From Tenodera sinensis (lineage: Eukaryota > Arthropoda > Insecta > Mantodea > Mantidae), in assembly GCA_030765045.1 (NCBI GenBank), contig CM060967.1, positions 20,978,284-21,042,283 on the forward strand: a stretch of DNA of 64,000 nucleotides, written 5' to 3'. The translations under genes and the position numbers were made by a program. Shown piece by piece: positions 11,901-21,322 of this stretch (positions are counted from its first letter, which is position 1; the number at the start of each line of letters is the position of its first letter). The notes below the pieces were generated by a model that did not search any database, was not told the DNA's origin, and saw only the letters and a program-made list of their open reading frames with translations.

Positions 11901-14900
11901 AATTTTCAAACCAAATACAGTCAAAAATGGTTATAATGACATCAAAGGGACTGACGGTTTGCAGTCGTTATAGCTGATAGTTGCACAAACCAGGTGTTCG
12001 CTTTTTTTCTTTCCTTTCAATGAGAATAAGCTGTAACAGAGATATTTTTTAGACGTGTCGAAATGCTTGAAGTTGCACAGTGGTTTGTGGTTGGGTTCAC
12101 TTTTGTATTTATAAGATCATAGGGGTGTCAGGTTAGTATCTCTCAGATCTCAGTGAAAATTGCAGAACTGCATGTTTAAGTACAATGCAGTTTCCAATAT
12201 CAACAGTGTCTTGTTTATTTGCAGGAAAGGAACAGAAACATTCCTCCCCACAGTTGATTTGCAAAATGTGACTCACACTGATCTTAGCAAGGTCATTTGC
12301 CACATGGAAAACTACCTCTGTTCGTTGTTATATGAGGCAAACAAAAATTAACGTTGGACGTTATAGCCGATATATTTCTCCGAAAAGGTAATAAAAAATA
12401 CATTGTACATGATAAGTTGCTATGTGCGACATTGCACTAAGCAATTTTTAAATAGATGGGGCCGCTAGATTTTGCCATTATAGCCAATACATCGTTAAAA
12501 GCAATGTCGCTATAACCGGTTTTGACTGTATGTTTGACACCACTAGGGTTACCTTATTTCCAAAGAATCCCTTACATGCTCTAAATTTTTGCCTTCTATC
12601 TGCCATATGGCAGATATTGTTGAGAAATCTGGAATGTTCTAAATTCTGAGGAATGTAAACATTCTTGATCATAGAATTATCTCAATCTTTAAATGCTAAT
12701 ACAAACAGAACCAAGAGCATACAATTAGAGATGAAATACTCTGTTCTTGAATGATTCCATTTCTGTAGAGGGAGTATTTTTCACTTACAAGTCTTCTTGC
12801 TTAACTCCGAGAGGTAGGTCACCATTTGCTGTGCACAGAGATCCACCAAGTGTTTCATTGCTTTGAGCTTGCCAGAACTGAAGGTTGGGGTCATCAGAGA
12901 CCTGACATCCTTCCAATGTTGTCCCTTAATGTTTATCAGCATGTTTCGTACAAATGCAGGATTTCTTAACCTGAGAGTGGGGCGATCCACAAAGTGTTCA
13001 AAATCTCGAACCATTATATGCTTAATAAGCTCTGGATCTCGTACCATCAGAACGGGCCTGCGACCCTCATAGAGACCTATAATAAATTATACAAATGAGT
13101 AATTATAACATGAGAACCAGTTTTGTCTTGGAAATGAACATAATAAGGAGGGAGTTTTGTGGTATCACATTGGTATGTTGTACTGGGGTGGATATCACCA
13201 GAGGGTCCTCTGCTGTGTTGAGCTTCAACAATATGCATTACCAAGAGCAAAAATACCCTGGCATGTTCTTCTCTGAACTGAACTATGCAGTCATAAACAT
13301 GGATGATGCTATTGACATAGCTGATATAATAATAGTTACATAAAAATATCCAGAATAAAATTAAAACTAGATGAAATTGTGCATACAGAAATTATTTAAA
13401 ACATTATATTTAAGACTTAATGCCGGGATTAGGATGAACTTTACTAACGTGGTGGGATGTAATGGGAAGTAAGAAACTAGGTCTGTTAGGATGCACTTAG
13501 CGTGATGGGAATGATTCTGATTGATTATCCTTCTGCTTGGTAGACATGGTGGACATTCAAAAGAGCTTCTCTTTTTCTAATCAGAGGATATATTTTCCAA
13601 AAATGAAAAGAAAGAGAATACGAAAACATGAAGTAAAAACAGTTTTAAATGGTGAATAAAGTACTATGGAGGTGGCCAAACCTCTTTGTATTTGTATTTA
13701 GAGTTGAGAAACTAACTGTAGGAAAACTGCCCATGTGTGACTTAGAACTCCAAAGAATGATTCTTCAATGACATTGTGAAGTTACCAGAAATATGGCAAT
13801 AATGAATTGATATTGAGACATTCCATATGTGTTGAACCATACTTCCTCGAGAGAGAAAACAAACTCTATTATAAATAATTTCTAAAAAGTGCTGACAAGG
13901 TTGAGTACCTAATCTGCATGACTCAAATGAGTATGTGTCAAACCAATTGCTGTAATTAAACACTTTTCATGTTCTGTAATCTCTTCCTTTTGGAGAAAAA
14001 GATAAGTTTTAACATAGGCACTTCCACAAGAGATTATCAGTTTTTCAGAATTTATTCTGATGAAAGTCATAACCTTGAATGGGGTTTAAGACAATTCCAT
14101 GAATAAATTGTAAAGGATTATATAAATAATAATAATAATTAGTTTCTTAGTTATTTTGTTTAAAATCAGATCATGGATAGTTAACCTCAAAATTGAGATA
14201 AGCCGAAATCAGAACACAGTAATGACACATTATTTTAAAAACATAATTTATTTAGAAATTGACATTATTTGAAGGTGAATAATTTTCAAAGTTGAAAGTT
14301 GAAGGAATTTTCTGGTTTTTATTAATGGAAGTGAAGGAGATGTTGAGCTAGCAGGATTTCATAATTACTGGACAATTGAAGAATAATGCTGAGGTATCAG
14401 GAGATTTGGCTTCAGTGAAGATAAGTTGGCATGACCTGTTATTTTTATTAATTCTTGCTCATGTATTCCAATATGAATTGTGTTTGATATTGAGACAACG
14501 TAGCTACTGATCACAGCAAACTCATACTATGGTTCAGTAAGAGTTGGCACTTTCTTTGATAAAATGTTTTCCTTGCAAGCATTATTATAAGATAATGGAC
14601 CATGATTGGTTAATATATCTGTCACATTATTTGTCAATTCCAAATGCACAGTGTGTAAATGGAACAGTCAGACTTAAATTTTGGAATGTCCTGTAAACCT
14701 AAGGTATCCTAAATCACTGGTTTACTGTACTGCCTCTTGATATTCATAAATTGTTTATTTGGAACCTCATAGTATGCACAGTCTGACAAATAAACGTAGT
14801 CTCCTGTGCAAAGTATGAAAGATACTGCACAGTGAATTATTTGTGAACCCCACCATTAGCTTCATTGAAGTGTATCCAGTGACCTCATTAATGAAATAAC

Positions 14901-15387
14901 TTAGCTATTTATTGTTGAAGAGAAAGTAGAGAATATTTCAAGCTGGAAAATTTCAACAAGCAAGGGAATTTCTTTTATAAAGAATAATCCTTATACAAGT
15001 GCTTAAAACCAAGACCTTTTCATGTTTTGCCAGGAAAAACCTAGAAATAGATACTATAGATGCATGAAAAGCATCTTCAAGCCAATGTTTGCAGTTGCTC
15101 ATTAATGAATGAATAATTTCTATGAGTGCTTAAAGTAATAAATATGCTTTGTGTTCATCAACATTCTTACCTGCATATCGGTGGCCGTCAAATGTCTTGT
15201 ACATATTTTTCTGGAATTCGTGAAATGATGTTCTAAAGAATATTCTATCCTTGATGTTACCAAAGATTATCACAGGGGGTATGTGATGGACACCTTTCTT
15301 TTTCCAGTAATCAAATGTTCTGGTAGCATACCAGTAAAACACATAGGCAACAAATGGAATGACAATACAAACGACAGCAGGCAGCAT
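2812..15387 (-). CDS. Cytochrome P450 monooxygenase, CYP6-like (CYP3 clan), complete seven-exon gene
   Basis: Microsomal P450 that oxidises hydrophobic substrates (xenobiotics, hormones or other lipids) with NADPH-P450 reductase at the ER membrane. The coding exons I joined on the minus strand are 15387-15171, 13076-12789, 11684-11437, 11263-11089, 7365-7144, 6067-5816 and 2990-2812. They total 1581 nt and give 526 residues plus TAA, the usual family length. Landmarks: N-terminal membrane anchor (about residues 2-21), PP hinge (37-38), helix C WxxxR (127-131), oxygen-binding AGFETS (326-331), K-helix ExxR (384-387), PNRF (440-443) and haem loop FGSGPRNCIG with the ligand Cys466. Every intron is GT-AG; five are phase 1 and intron 3 is phase 0. 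All key residues are present and no stop or frameshift was found, so it looks functional. The RTCTQPY segment and overall pattern fit CYP6 best. The exact subfamily and the substrate cannot be read from sequence alone. Confidence 0.95.
2991..5815 (-). other. P450 intron 6
   Basis: GT-AG intron of about 2.8 kb. No internal exon with P450 homology remains unaccounted for. Apart from the repeat scrap at 4196-4268, I see nothing in it. Confidence 0.8.
4196..4268. repeat. Dispersed repeat fragment (GAAGCTTTCAC family)
   Basis: Shares GTAAGATTTGAAGCTTTCAC, then TTATTAATcAAGGCTT and ACGGGTGATCA with 52324-52378. Two copies show it is dispersed; the element type is unknown. Confidence 0.6.
5816..6067 (-). 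CDS. P450 exon 6: K helix, PERF region and haem loop
   Basis: Acceptor TTTCTATGTTACAG|AATC; 252 nt, residues 384-467. It contains the ExxR signature split over the exon 5/6 junction, RTCTQPYIIPGT, FDPNRF and the haem-binding FGSGPRNCI, ending one base into Gly468. The donor is CATAG|GTGAGAAT. Confidence 0.96.
7144..7365 (-). CDS. P450 exon 5: helix I
   Basis: Acceptor TTCACTGTTGCAG|TTTTGG; 222 nt, residues 310-383. It carries helix I with AGFETS at 326-331, the oxygen-activation motif with its conserved Thr, and leads into the K helix (HYLEMVLF). The donor is TTTTG|GTTAGTAC. Confidence 0.95.
7498..8083. mobile_element. Fold-back element in P450 intron 4
   Basis: Two arms of about 260 bp (7498-7764 and 7829-8083) are inverted copies around a loop of about 64 bp. 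The outermost ends are ATAATTATAGAAGAAAC and its complement. Matching landmarks include the GTTTGCTGGAGTAAC and GTCTTCTCGATGAAG words and their complements. Arms differ by scattered substitutions. No protein is encoded, so it is a fold-back or long-TIR non-autonomous element. A transcript of this intron could form a long hairpin. Confidence 0.85.
8438..8840 (+). pseudogene. Mariner-like transposase relic in P450 intron 4
   Basis: The frame reads RFEQN, then LTFFTDKAWFCLSGYLNSQN, ENPHEFVE and RRRIIGPIFF, followed after frame breaks by ARWHHSPYCSK where an intact family member would carry QQDGA-type residues. The first catalytic Asp survives in FTDKAWF (the family usually has D-E-A-W). The second catalytic region is degraded and stops are present. 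Dead Tc1/mariner-superfamily copy. Confidence 0.75.
9305..10163 (-). repeat. Tandem array (2.6 copies, 326-bp unit) of a tRNA-derived SINE
   Basis: The word AGGTAGAACTGGAACTTAA begins at 9305, 9631 and 9957, an exact 326-bp period. On the minus strand each unit carries a tRNA-like head: A box TAGCTCAGTGGTAGAGC and B box GGTTCAAATCCC. Units differ by only a few bases, so the expansion is recent. It lies in intron 4 of the P450. A rearranged single relative sits at 24204-24373. Confidence 0.85.
10215..10430 (+). mobile_element. Dispersed SINE-like repeat D
   Basis: Contains GAAGGTTCGATCCCTAG, which resembles a pol III B box, preceded by GGGAGTGAACATTTTGCTGC. An inverted relative lies at 16672-16860, and part of it recurs near 19125. 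Internal to P450 intron 4. Confidence 0.55.
10590..10700 (+). repeat. Dispersed repeat E fragment
   Basis: The words CCTAAACTTA, CCTGGAATGTTTCCTTTCC and the region after them recur at 21770-21890. Probably the tail of a SINE; the class is not determined. Confidence 0.45.
11089..11263 (-). CDS. P450 exon 4: helices G-H region
   Basis: Acceptor TTCTTTTCAG|GCCTTA; 175 nt, residues 252-309, including WNDFLQLMIDA. The acceptor is clear. The donor AACAAAG|GTTCTTATC is weak, but it is the site that joins in frame to VLDEDTIIAQS in exon 5. The reading frame stays open past it to 11003, so this junction is the least certain in the gene. Confidence 0.82.
11437..11684 (-). CDS. P450 exon 3: helices D-G region
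   Basis: Acceptor TTCTTTGTCTTCTAG|CTGATG. The 248-nt exon encodes residues 169-251, including LDVIASCAFGV and a hydrophobic F-G segment that in insect P450s lines substrate entry. The donor is AATGAG|GTTAGTAT, the only phase 0 junction in the gene. Confidence 0.93.
11918..12528. mobile_element. Pogo-type MITE in P450 intron 2
   Basis: Left end CAGTCAAAAATGGTTATAATGACAT; the right end read on the minus strand is CAGTCAAAACCGGTTATAGCGACAT (each shown here only as an alignment of matched words). TA duplications lie at 11916-11917 and 12529-12530. 611 bp, non-coding. It holds a copy of repeat C at about 12045-12345. Confidence 0.85.
12045..12345 (+). repeat. Dispersed repeat C
   Basis: Shares GCACAGTGGTTTGTGGT, TTCACTTTTGTATTTATAAGA and CATAGGGGTGTCAGG with 50155-50420 and, for its first 80 bp, 59722-59800. 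In this copy it lies inside a pogo-type MITE, whereas the other copies lack that MITE's ends, so it is a separate family. Confidence 0.65.
12789..13076 (-). CDS. P450 exon 2: helices A-C region
   Basis: Acceptor TATTATAG|GTCTC; 288 nt, phase 1 at both ends. It encodes residues 73-168, including RPVLMVRDPELIK and the helix C motif WKDVR at 127-131, whose Trp and Arg normally contact the haem propionates. The donor is ACTT|GTAAGTGA. Confidence 0.95.
13077..15170 (-). other. P450 intron 1
   Basis: About 2.1 kb GT-AG intron between the anchor exon and exon 2. No repeat ends or coding homology recognised. Confidence 0.8.
15171..15387 (-). CDS. P450 exon 1: membrane anchor and proline hinge
   Basis: Encodes residues 1-72 and the first base of Gly73. 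A hydrophobic anchor is followed by FDYWKKKGV, the PP hinge and FGN, an arrangement typical of CYP6 proteins. The donor is CAG|GTAAGAATG. Intron 1 (about 2.1 kb) follows. Confidence 0.95.
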
Positions 15388-15418
15388 CTTTAGTATTTAT
15401 TTTACTCAAGCGTCAAAT
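15388..15418 (-). other. P450 5'UTR piece behind a probable 5'UTR intron acceptor
   Basis: Reading the minus strand, a pyrimidine-rich tract ending TTTTTCCTTGCAG stops at 15419, 31 nt before the ATG. A TAA lies in frame four codons upstream of the ATG, which supports 15387 as the true start. The strong acceptor implies at least one upstream non-coding exon, which I could not place. Confidence 0.55.
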
Positions 15419-15904
15419 CTGCAAGGAAAAACATGCAAAGAAGATTATTTCCAAAAACAGGGATGATACTTCAAAGAAAAGAAAATATATATGCTTCTAA
15501 TGTGTTTCATTGATTAATTGAAAGATCTGTAATAGCTATAACAATTTTTTAGCTTTTGGCCATACTAAACTCCATCGCAATCGTCAAGAAATGAATAATT
15601 ATTAATAAATTTTATAGATATTACATGACTGGAACCCTGAGAAGTGCCAATTAATAATTATCACTGTGAAAGCTCAAAATCTTATTCCTAATTGAAAGTT
15701 CTCTAGGATAAGAGGAAGAATCTGATTACATTTACTGCAAGCTACAATATAAATCAAGAACATAGGATTGCAGGAATAAGTTTGAGTAAAATAGACTATA
15801 TCTATGCAAGTACTGATATGTAGATACAATCACGGATAGCTGAGGATATTAGGGCACAGATTTGAAAATGAGTTCTGTAACTTAAATCCTGCAAAAGACT
15901 GTCC

Positions 15905-16345
15905 GTCCTCAGGTTTTCTCAGGTGGTGTTCTTTTCTTCTTCCCTGATTACCCTCCCCTTATGTAGGACTTACACCCCCTAGCACTTGCAAGCCAGCACC
16001 TAGGGTCAGCCGCCTGTTGGGGAGCAGAGGGACCTCTGGACCAGACAGACCTGGAAGCAGGTGGTCAAACAAGCACCAGGTATGATAGTGAGGAAGAGGA
16101 TGATATGAAATGCAGGCAAAATGGATGATTGGAAGGATGATAATGGAGCAATTGGTGGAATGAATGGCAGGAGAACCCGGAGAAAACCTGCCCAGATGCC
16201 GCTTCGTCCACCATGAATACCACATGTCACAGAAGGATGAGGAATAATCTTGGTTGGAGAAAAATTCCCACCCCCCTGCTGGGAATCGAACGTGGACCCC
16301 TTGCGCAGCAGGCAGGTACTCTACCAACTGTGCTAAGGGGCCAGC
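15905..16345 (-). mobile_element. tRNA-derived SINE, long form of the GTGGTGGAC family
   Basis: On the minus strand it starts GGCCCCTTAGCACAGTTGG (A box) and GTTCGATTCCCAGC (B box), then continues into GTGGTATTCATGGTGGACG and GGTTTTCTCCGGGTTCTCC. The body matches copies at 24374, 38284, 51422 and 58731. The tail runs on to about 15905 with a CCCTCCCCTTATGTAGG end. Not a functional tRNA: it has an extended body and an imperfect cloverleaf. Confidence 0.8.
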
Positions 16346-16409
16346 CCAGGTGCGCTTTAGTTCTCATAACCTGTAAATGTTGGGGAAATGACCTAAACCA
16401 GGGTCTCTC

Positions 16410-16540
16410 ATAGCTTAAAATTGCACCAGGTGCAATCCAAGGTGTAGAAGTTCCTTGCACTGTGCATTATGGTGACTCAGTTAAGTTCTGCTCAACTTGT
16501 AACCTGCAGAGTGAAGAATCGAGGAAGGCTGCATTGACAG
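16410..16540 (+). repeat. GCACC-rich dispersed repeat F
   Basis: AGCTTAAAATTGCACCAGG and GTGCAATCCAAGGTG match the segment at 36625-36737, where the same sequence sits between two family A halves. Contains GCACCNGGTGC palindromes. Function unknown. Confidence 0.55.
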
Positions 16541-16671
16541 ACAGCTTGCTTATCAGAGAAATAGATAAGTGCAATGCAAATACCTAATTATAGAGCAAGC
16601 TGATTCAAAAAAAAACAAACAATGCCAAAAGTCCATTTATATCAGAGTGAGAACTTATTTTTTTTAAAGTC

Positions 16672-16860
16672 ATGACTAGGGACCGAACCTTCATACAGGA
16701 AACATAAGGATGCAGGGTTTGGGCTATAGCAAGTAGGAGAGATCAGTCTGTCACATGATCACAGCACTGAGGAGGCAAGGTACAGTCGACACACGAACAT
16801 TGCAGATTTAAGTTTTTGCATAACTCATGTTCTACGTTGTCACCATTTGCAGTAGTAGTA
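16672..16860 (-). mobile_element. Dispersed SINE-like repeat D, inverted copy
   Basis: Reverse complement of the 10215-10430 repeat: CTAGGGACCGAACCTTCAT, then a CACTGAGGAGGCAAGGTACAG region. Confidence 0.5.
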
Positions 16861-17024
16861 GTCTAATGCCCTGTTGCTTGGATATATTCCATTTGCTTTC
16901 TTGCTTCCCAGTATAGTTCTATTAGTAATCTTGAGAGCCATACAATGGAGAGATGATCTTTGTTCATTATGGAGTTCTCACCCCGGCACAATATACAGTT
17001 TGGGGACTTGAGGATACCAATTTT

Positions 17025-19120
17025 ATGAAGGTGCACAGCCAAAACTTGGATAGTTAGGTATTAACTTATTGTTCTGAACTAATGTTGCCCAAGATTTATC
17101 AATTCTTTGAGTTTTATAATACTGCTTCAGTTCTTTTTGGAAGTTTCTTTTAATTATAATTTTTGCTAAGTGGTATGGCAAAGTTTGGTTTGGTTTTTCC
17201 AAGATTTTGGTTCCTTTGTTGGCAAGGAGATCCACAACTTCATTCCCATATATCTCACAATGAGAAGGTATCCATTGGAGCTGGATATCTTTACTTTGTT
17301 TCATTAATATTTTTATCATCTTTTTTATTTCTAACACATTAGAGGAAGAGGGAGAATTATTTGATGCAATAGCTTGAATAGCTGATATTGAATCACTTAA
17401 AATAATAGCATATGATAAGAATTTATTTTGTAAAAGGTTGTCCCAAAATTAGACCGACAAACTTTGGGAACTGATAACATTATTTTAAACACTTTTTGTT
17501 AAGGAAAGTTTTTTGCTGTGGTGCTAGATGAGTTAATGTCATAGATTACTGCCTCCCACCCAGTTTAATTATTTACGGCAAAATCATCAATGCAAATTAG
17601 TATTGCATTTATCTTAGGCACACAATATTAATCCAAGAAACAAACCCAGAACACATAAACAAAACACAAACATCTCATTGTTTACAGTTAATCATAGCTT
17701 TACTATTCAAAATTAGACTAACTTTTAAACCAGAGAAATAGCTGGTGTGTTTGCAAGAGTACAGCAGAATAGGGCACGTCGATGCATTCTTTATGTTAAT
17801 TGCAATGGGTGTGCATTCCAACATTTACTTTGAATAGTAAAGCTGTGATTAACTGTGAACAATGGGATGTTTGTGCTTTGTTTACGTGTGCTGTGTTTAT
17901 TTCTTGGATTGAGATTGTGTGCCTTACTAAGATAAATGCAATACTAATTTGTATTGTTGATTTTGCTGTAAATACTTAAACTGGGTGGGAGACAGTAATC
18001 TATGACATTAATTCGTCTAGCACTTAAATGAAGCACTGCAGCAAAAAATTTTCCATCAAGTTTAAGTTATAATTAATATCTATATTGTCTATTGGTAAAA
18101 CTGGTCTGGAGAGTCTCTCAGGCTTTTGATTTGCATTATGGTGTTCTTATAATTTATCAGCTTTCTGTATGAAGCCCTGTTGAACTTTAAGATTCCTCTC
18201 TCTGTTTTGATATTTTTGTCAATAATTGTTTTGAGGTAGTCTTATTAATTTTTCATATTGAGTTAAAGCTTGTTTATTGATCTGATGGATTATTGGAGGG
18301 TTTCAGTAAGCATCTGCATTGCCATTATGGGAGTAGATTCAACATCACCTGTTATCAATCTTAGAGTTATTTTGAATTGTTTCCAGTTTCCTAAGGATTT
18401 TTTTATTGGATGTAATCAGATTTTCTCTACCATATAGTAGAATAGGTTTAACGTATGTCTTGTAGGTGTTATTTAGTACTTCCTTAGACCAACCCCATTT
18501 TGTTCCTGTTAATCTCTTGAATATTGCATCTTTTGTTTACTTTTTCTGTTATATTTTTATCATGATATTCCCAAAATAATTTTCTGTCATAGTATATACC
18601 CAAGTATTTAACGTAATCTTGCTGTTGAATGTTTTGACCATTTATTTTGAAGGAGAACTCGGGTACAGTATGGGTTAGGGGAAAAAATCTTATAAATGTT
18701 TTATTGGTATTAATTTTCATGCAGTTATTGTTACACCATTGCTCTAGGCATTATTCATTTGTGAAGTGAGTTTATACTGAGCATTTCGAGGAGCAATGTC
18801 CAGATGGTTACATCGTCTGTATGAAGTGTACAATTAATGCTATCATTTTTTAGTTCTATTGGTAAATCATTAATCATAATGTTAAAAAGTGTGGGGCTAA
18901 TTACTGAGCCTTGAGGATGTCCTATTTTCATTTGTTTGTATTCAGAAGTTACATTACTATATTTTGTTGCACAAAATCTTTGATTGATGCAACTTCAGAT
19001 CCAACATAAAATAATGCCATTAATATTTAATTTCATGATTTTGTCCATAAGTTTTAATTTCTAAACTGACCCGAAGGCATCTTTAAAGTCTATAAATATT
19101 ACATTTTTTGTGCATCGATG
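17025..19120 (-). pseudogene. Broken non-LTR retrotransposon (RT plus RNase H, Jockey-like)
   Basis: Reading the minus strand: RT pieces IFIDFKDAFGSV near 19100-19065, IGHPQGSVISPTLFN near 18920, and HTDDVTIW near 18820, where the family expects F/Y-A-D-D. Next comes NYVKYLG-type DYVKYLGIYYDRKLFW (18484-18720), then RNase H with SDSISAIQAIA, LQWIPSHCEIYGNE and LANKG (17023-17430). The ORF is full of frameshifts and the catalytic A is replaced (TDD). A hairpin element (17503-18054) is inserted between the RT and the rest of RNase H. RT-RNase H order suggests the Jockey/I group; the clade is not certain. Confidence 0.75.
17503..18054. mobile_element. Long inverted-repeat (hairpin) element inside the LINE
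   Basis: Arms 17503-17711 and 17829-18054 are imperfect inverted copies: for example GTCATAGATTACTGCCTCCC against its complement, and GCTTTACTATTCAAA against TTTGAATAGTAAAGC. Loop of about 117 bp. The arms run from GGAAAGTTTTTTGCTG to the matching CAGCAAAAAATTTTCC. Its position inside the RNase H region shows that it arrived after the LINE. Confidence 0.8.
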
Positions 19121-19129
19121 CAGTAAAAT

Positions 19130-19660
19130 GTTCACTCCCAAATTCTCGACACATGTGCACTTTTTTGCTGTCTTGTACTTGCAAATGACGTCACGCTGTG
19201 TACATGTGGCAGGTAACTTGCGAACGCCTCATTTCATGATAGCTGTATGAAAATTCAAAGCCTAGTCATGAGGATAGAGCCAAATACCCATCTGTGGTAC
19301 AATAATTACATCTGTAGAAAATCATCTATTGAAAGATACCATAACGGAGTACACACATATGGTGAAATCTTAGGGGATGGTATATTCCGAGTTTTAAAAG
19401 AAGATACGTGGAGAGCTGCAGTGTTGTCAATAAGCAGATAGCGATAACCCTCAATACTAAATATAAACTATATAATACTATAGAAACATATAAACAAACG
19501 TGCGGGTTTATCTCACGGCAGCGAAAACATGCACATGTAATCTCTAGTAGCCTACTGTCAAAACAAAAGTAATTTGTTCTCAATACGAATAAAGTAATTT
19601 GCATTCACTGAGTTTCTTCGTCTTTACAGGTATGATTCTTAGTGTCTATTTTGCAGTTAA
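19130..19660. other. No gene seen
   Basis: Fragment of repeat D (AAATGTTCACTCCCAAATTCT) at the start, one TGACGTCA octamer at 19186-19193, and otherwise nothing recognisable. Confidence 0.5.
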
Positions 19661-19661
19661 A

Positions 19662-19758
19662 CCCCCCCCCCCCTCTCTCTCTCTCTCTCTCACCCTCTTT
19701 CTCTGCTTTCTCTCGCCCTCTTTCTCCCTCTCTGTCACCGTCTCCTTCTCCCCCTTTC
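19662..19758. repeat. Poly-C plus (CT)n low-complexity tract
   Basis: A C run followed by CT dinucleotides and imperfect CTTT/CCCT repeats. Confidence 0.95.
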
Positions 19759-19976
19759 TCATGATTATACATTGAAGCTAAAATATATAATAAATATATT
19801 CATGATCAGGCATACCTGATTCTTTATAGATGGTGCATTCCTTCCGTATCAACCTCCTCGCCGCTGTCATCGCCATCATGCTGTTCCTCTTCTTCACTGG
19901 AATCGCTACTGGAGCTATTGCCAAGGTGGATAATCAGCTCATCCACACAATCGTCTATGCCGTCCAGTCGTCTGAC

Positions 19977-21322
19977 CTATAGTATTCTTTCCACGTGCGT
20001 TACCCATTTTTTCCACTTCTCAGGTGCCACTTCTTTTACTGCTTCCCTTGTAAACTGTTCCACTTCAGCCATGGTGAATGTCTTATGTCTTGCAATATAG
20101 CCCTTTACTTCTGCCCAAATTAGCTCAATAGGGTTGAAGTGACAATGATAAGGGGGCAGTCTGATTACACGGTGTACATGTTCTTTAGCCAGTTCACCAA
20201 TATATTTTCGGTTGGGTTTGTTTTCCTTTATTAGCAGCAGCAATTCCCATTTTCCCATACCACTGTCACTTGCTACATTATAACAGGTGGGCCTCTCTTA
20301 CATTTGCGCTTTGGTGTTGCTGGTACCTTATCTATCTGGACCGTGTGGTATGAGGCGTTATCCATAACAATCACGCTAGATTGGGGAATGTTAGGGATGT
20401 TAAACCACCCGTGGAAATGATCATGGTCCATGTCTTCAAGATAATCACCAGTTTTCTTCAATCTGACGAGTACTAGGGCATCATCAACAAAACCATGGGA
20501 TGTACCAGATGACCAATAATAAAGCGGCCACCTTTTCCTATAGGGCCTTTTGCGGTACTTTCAAGTGTACCGCAAGTCCACCCCTTTGCCACAGTGTGGC
20601 CGGCATTGACCCAGGTTTCACCTAACCACACTATTTCCGTTAAGTTCTTGTTCTTCATTTCTCTTAAAAACAAAGCCCTTAGCGCTACAATATCTGATCT
20701 TTCTAATACAAGTTTTCTATTGTTTATTTTTTTAAATTCGAGTCCCCAGATCATGGAGGACTTTGTTCAGAGAGCTAAGGCTTTCCTCAAATAACTCTGC
20801 TTCTTTAAGAGAAGAGAGAAACCTACGTGTGGTAGGATGCTCCTTTCGAGTGCAATACCCATAGATATGCCTTCTTATGGCATCTGACTGGAAACTGTCC
20901 AGTTGCATAACTGGAGATGCTCTTGGTCTCTCTTTCCCAGGAGTTACATTGCTCGATGGACCTGCTTGTAGCTGCTTCTCTTTACAGATTCTCGAAACAG
21001 TCACCTCACTTATTTTAAGAGCACACGCAGTTCTTTCCTCACTTGGTTGAAAGGAATAACAGGTTCTTTGTGAACAAGCATGTTCTCCTCTTCCTGTTTG
21101 AAAAATTCCCTAAGAGAACACAAATTCTCTAGCCTGGCTGTGCAATGTAACATCCCAACCGGAAGTTGATCTCTCTCTCTCTCTTTGGCCATGAATCCTC
21201 GGTCTACCTCTGCCTCTACGTTCACCGCCACATGCACCAACTCTTGCTTCCATAACTACGCGTTTTAATATAAAAGTGTTAACGAAGTAGACTAACAACA
21301 CACTATGCAATTGAACATCCAA
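19977..21322 (-). pseudogene. Broken IS630/Tc1/mariner-superfamily transposase
   Basis: Reading the minus strand: N-terminal leader with a helix-turn-helix (KISEVTVSRICKEK), a linker (RKEHPTTRRFLSSLKEAELF), then LGETWVNAGHT, KGGRFIIG, FVDDALVLVRLKKTGDY, MDHDHFHGW, VIVMDNASYH and LPPYHCHFNPIELIWAEVKG. That is the DDE domain of a widespread insect IS630-type family. Defects: a frameshift near 21010, another near 20475, missing sequence between 20273 and 20258, and Gly in place of the first catalytic Asp (GGT for GAT in L-G-E-T-W). Asp of MDNASYH and Glu of NPIE remain. No terminal inverted repeats found. Confidence 0.85.

Noticed and set aside
15959..16460. Several overlapping frames of 66-122 codons
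   Set aside because: They lie in a SINE and differ in frame and strand; no protein family fits.
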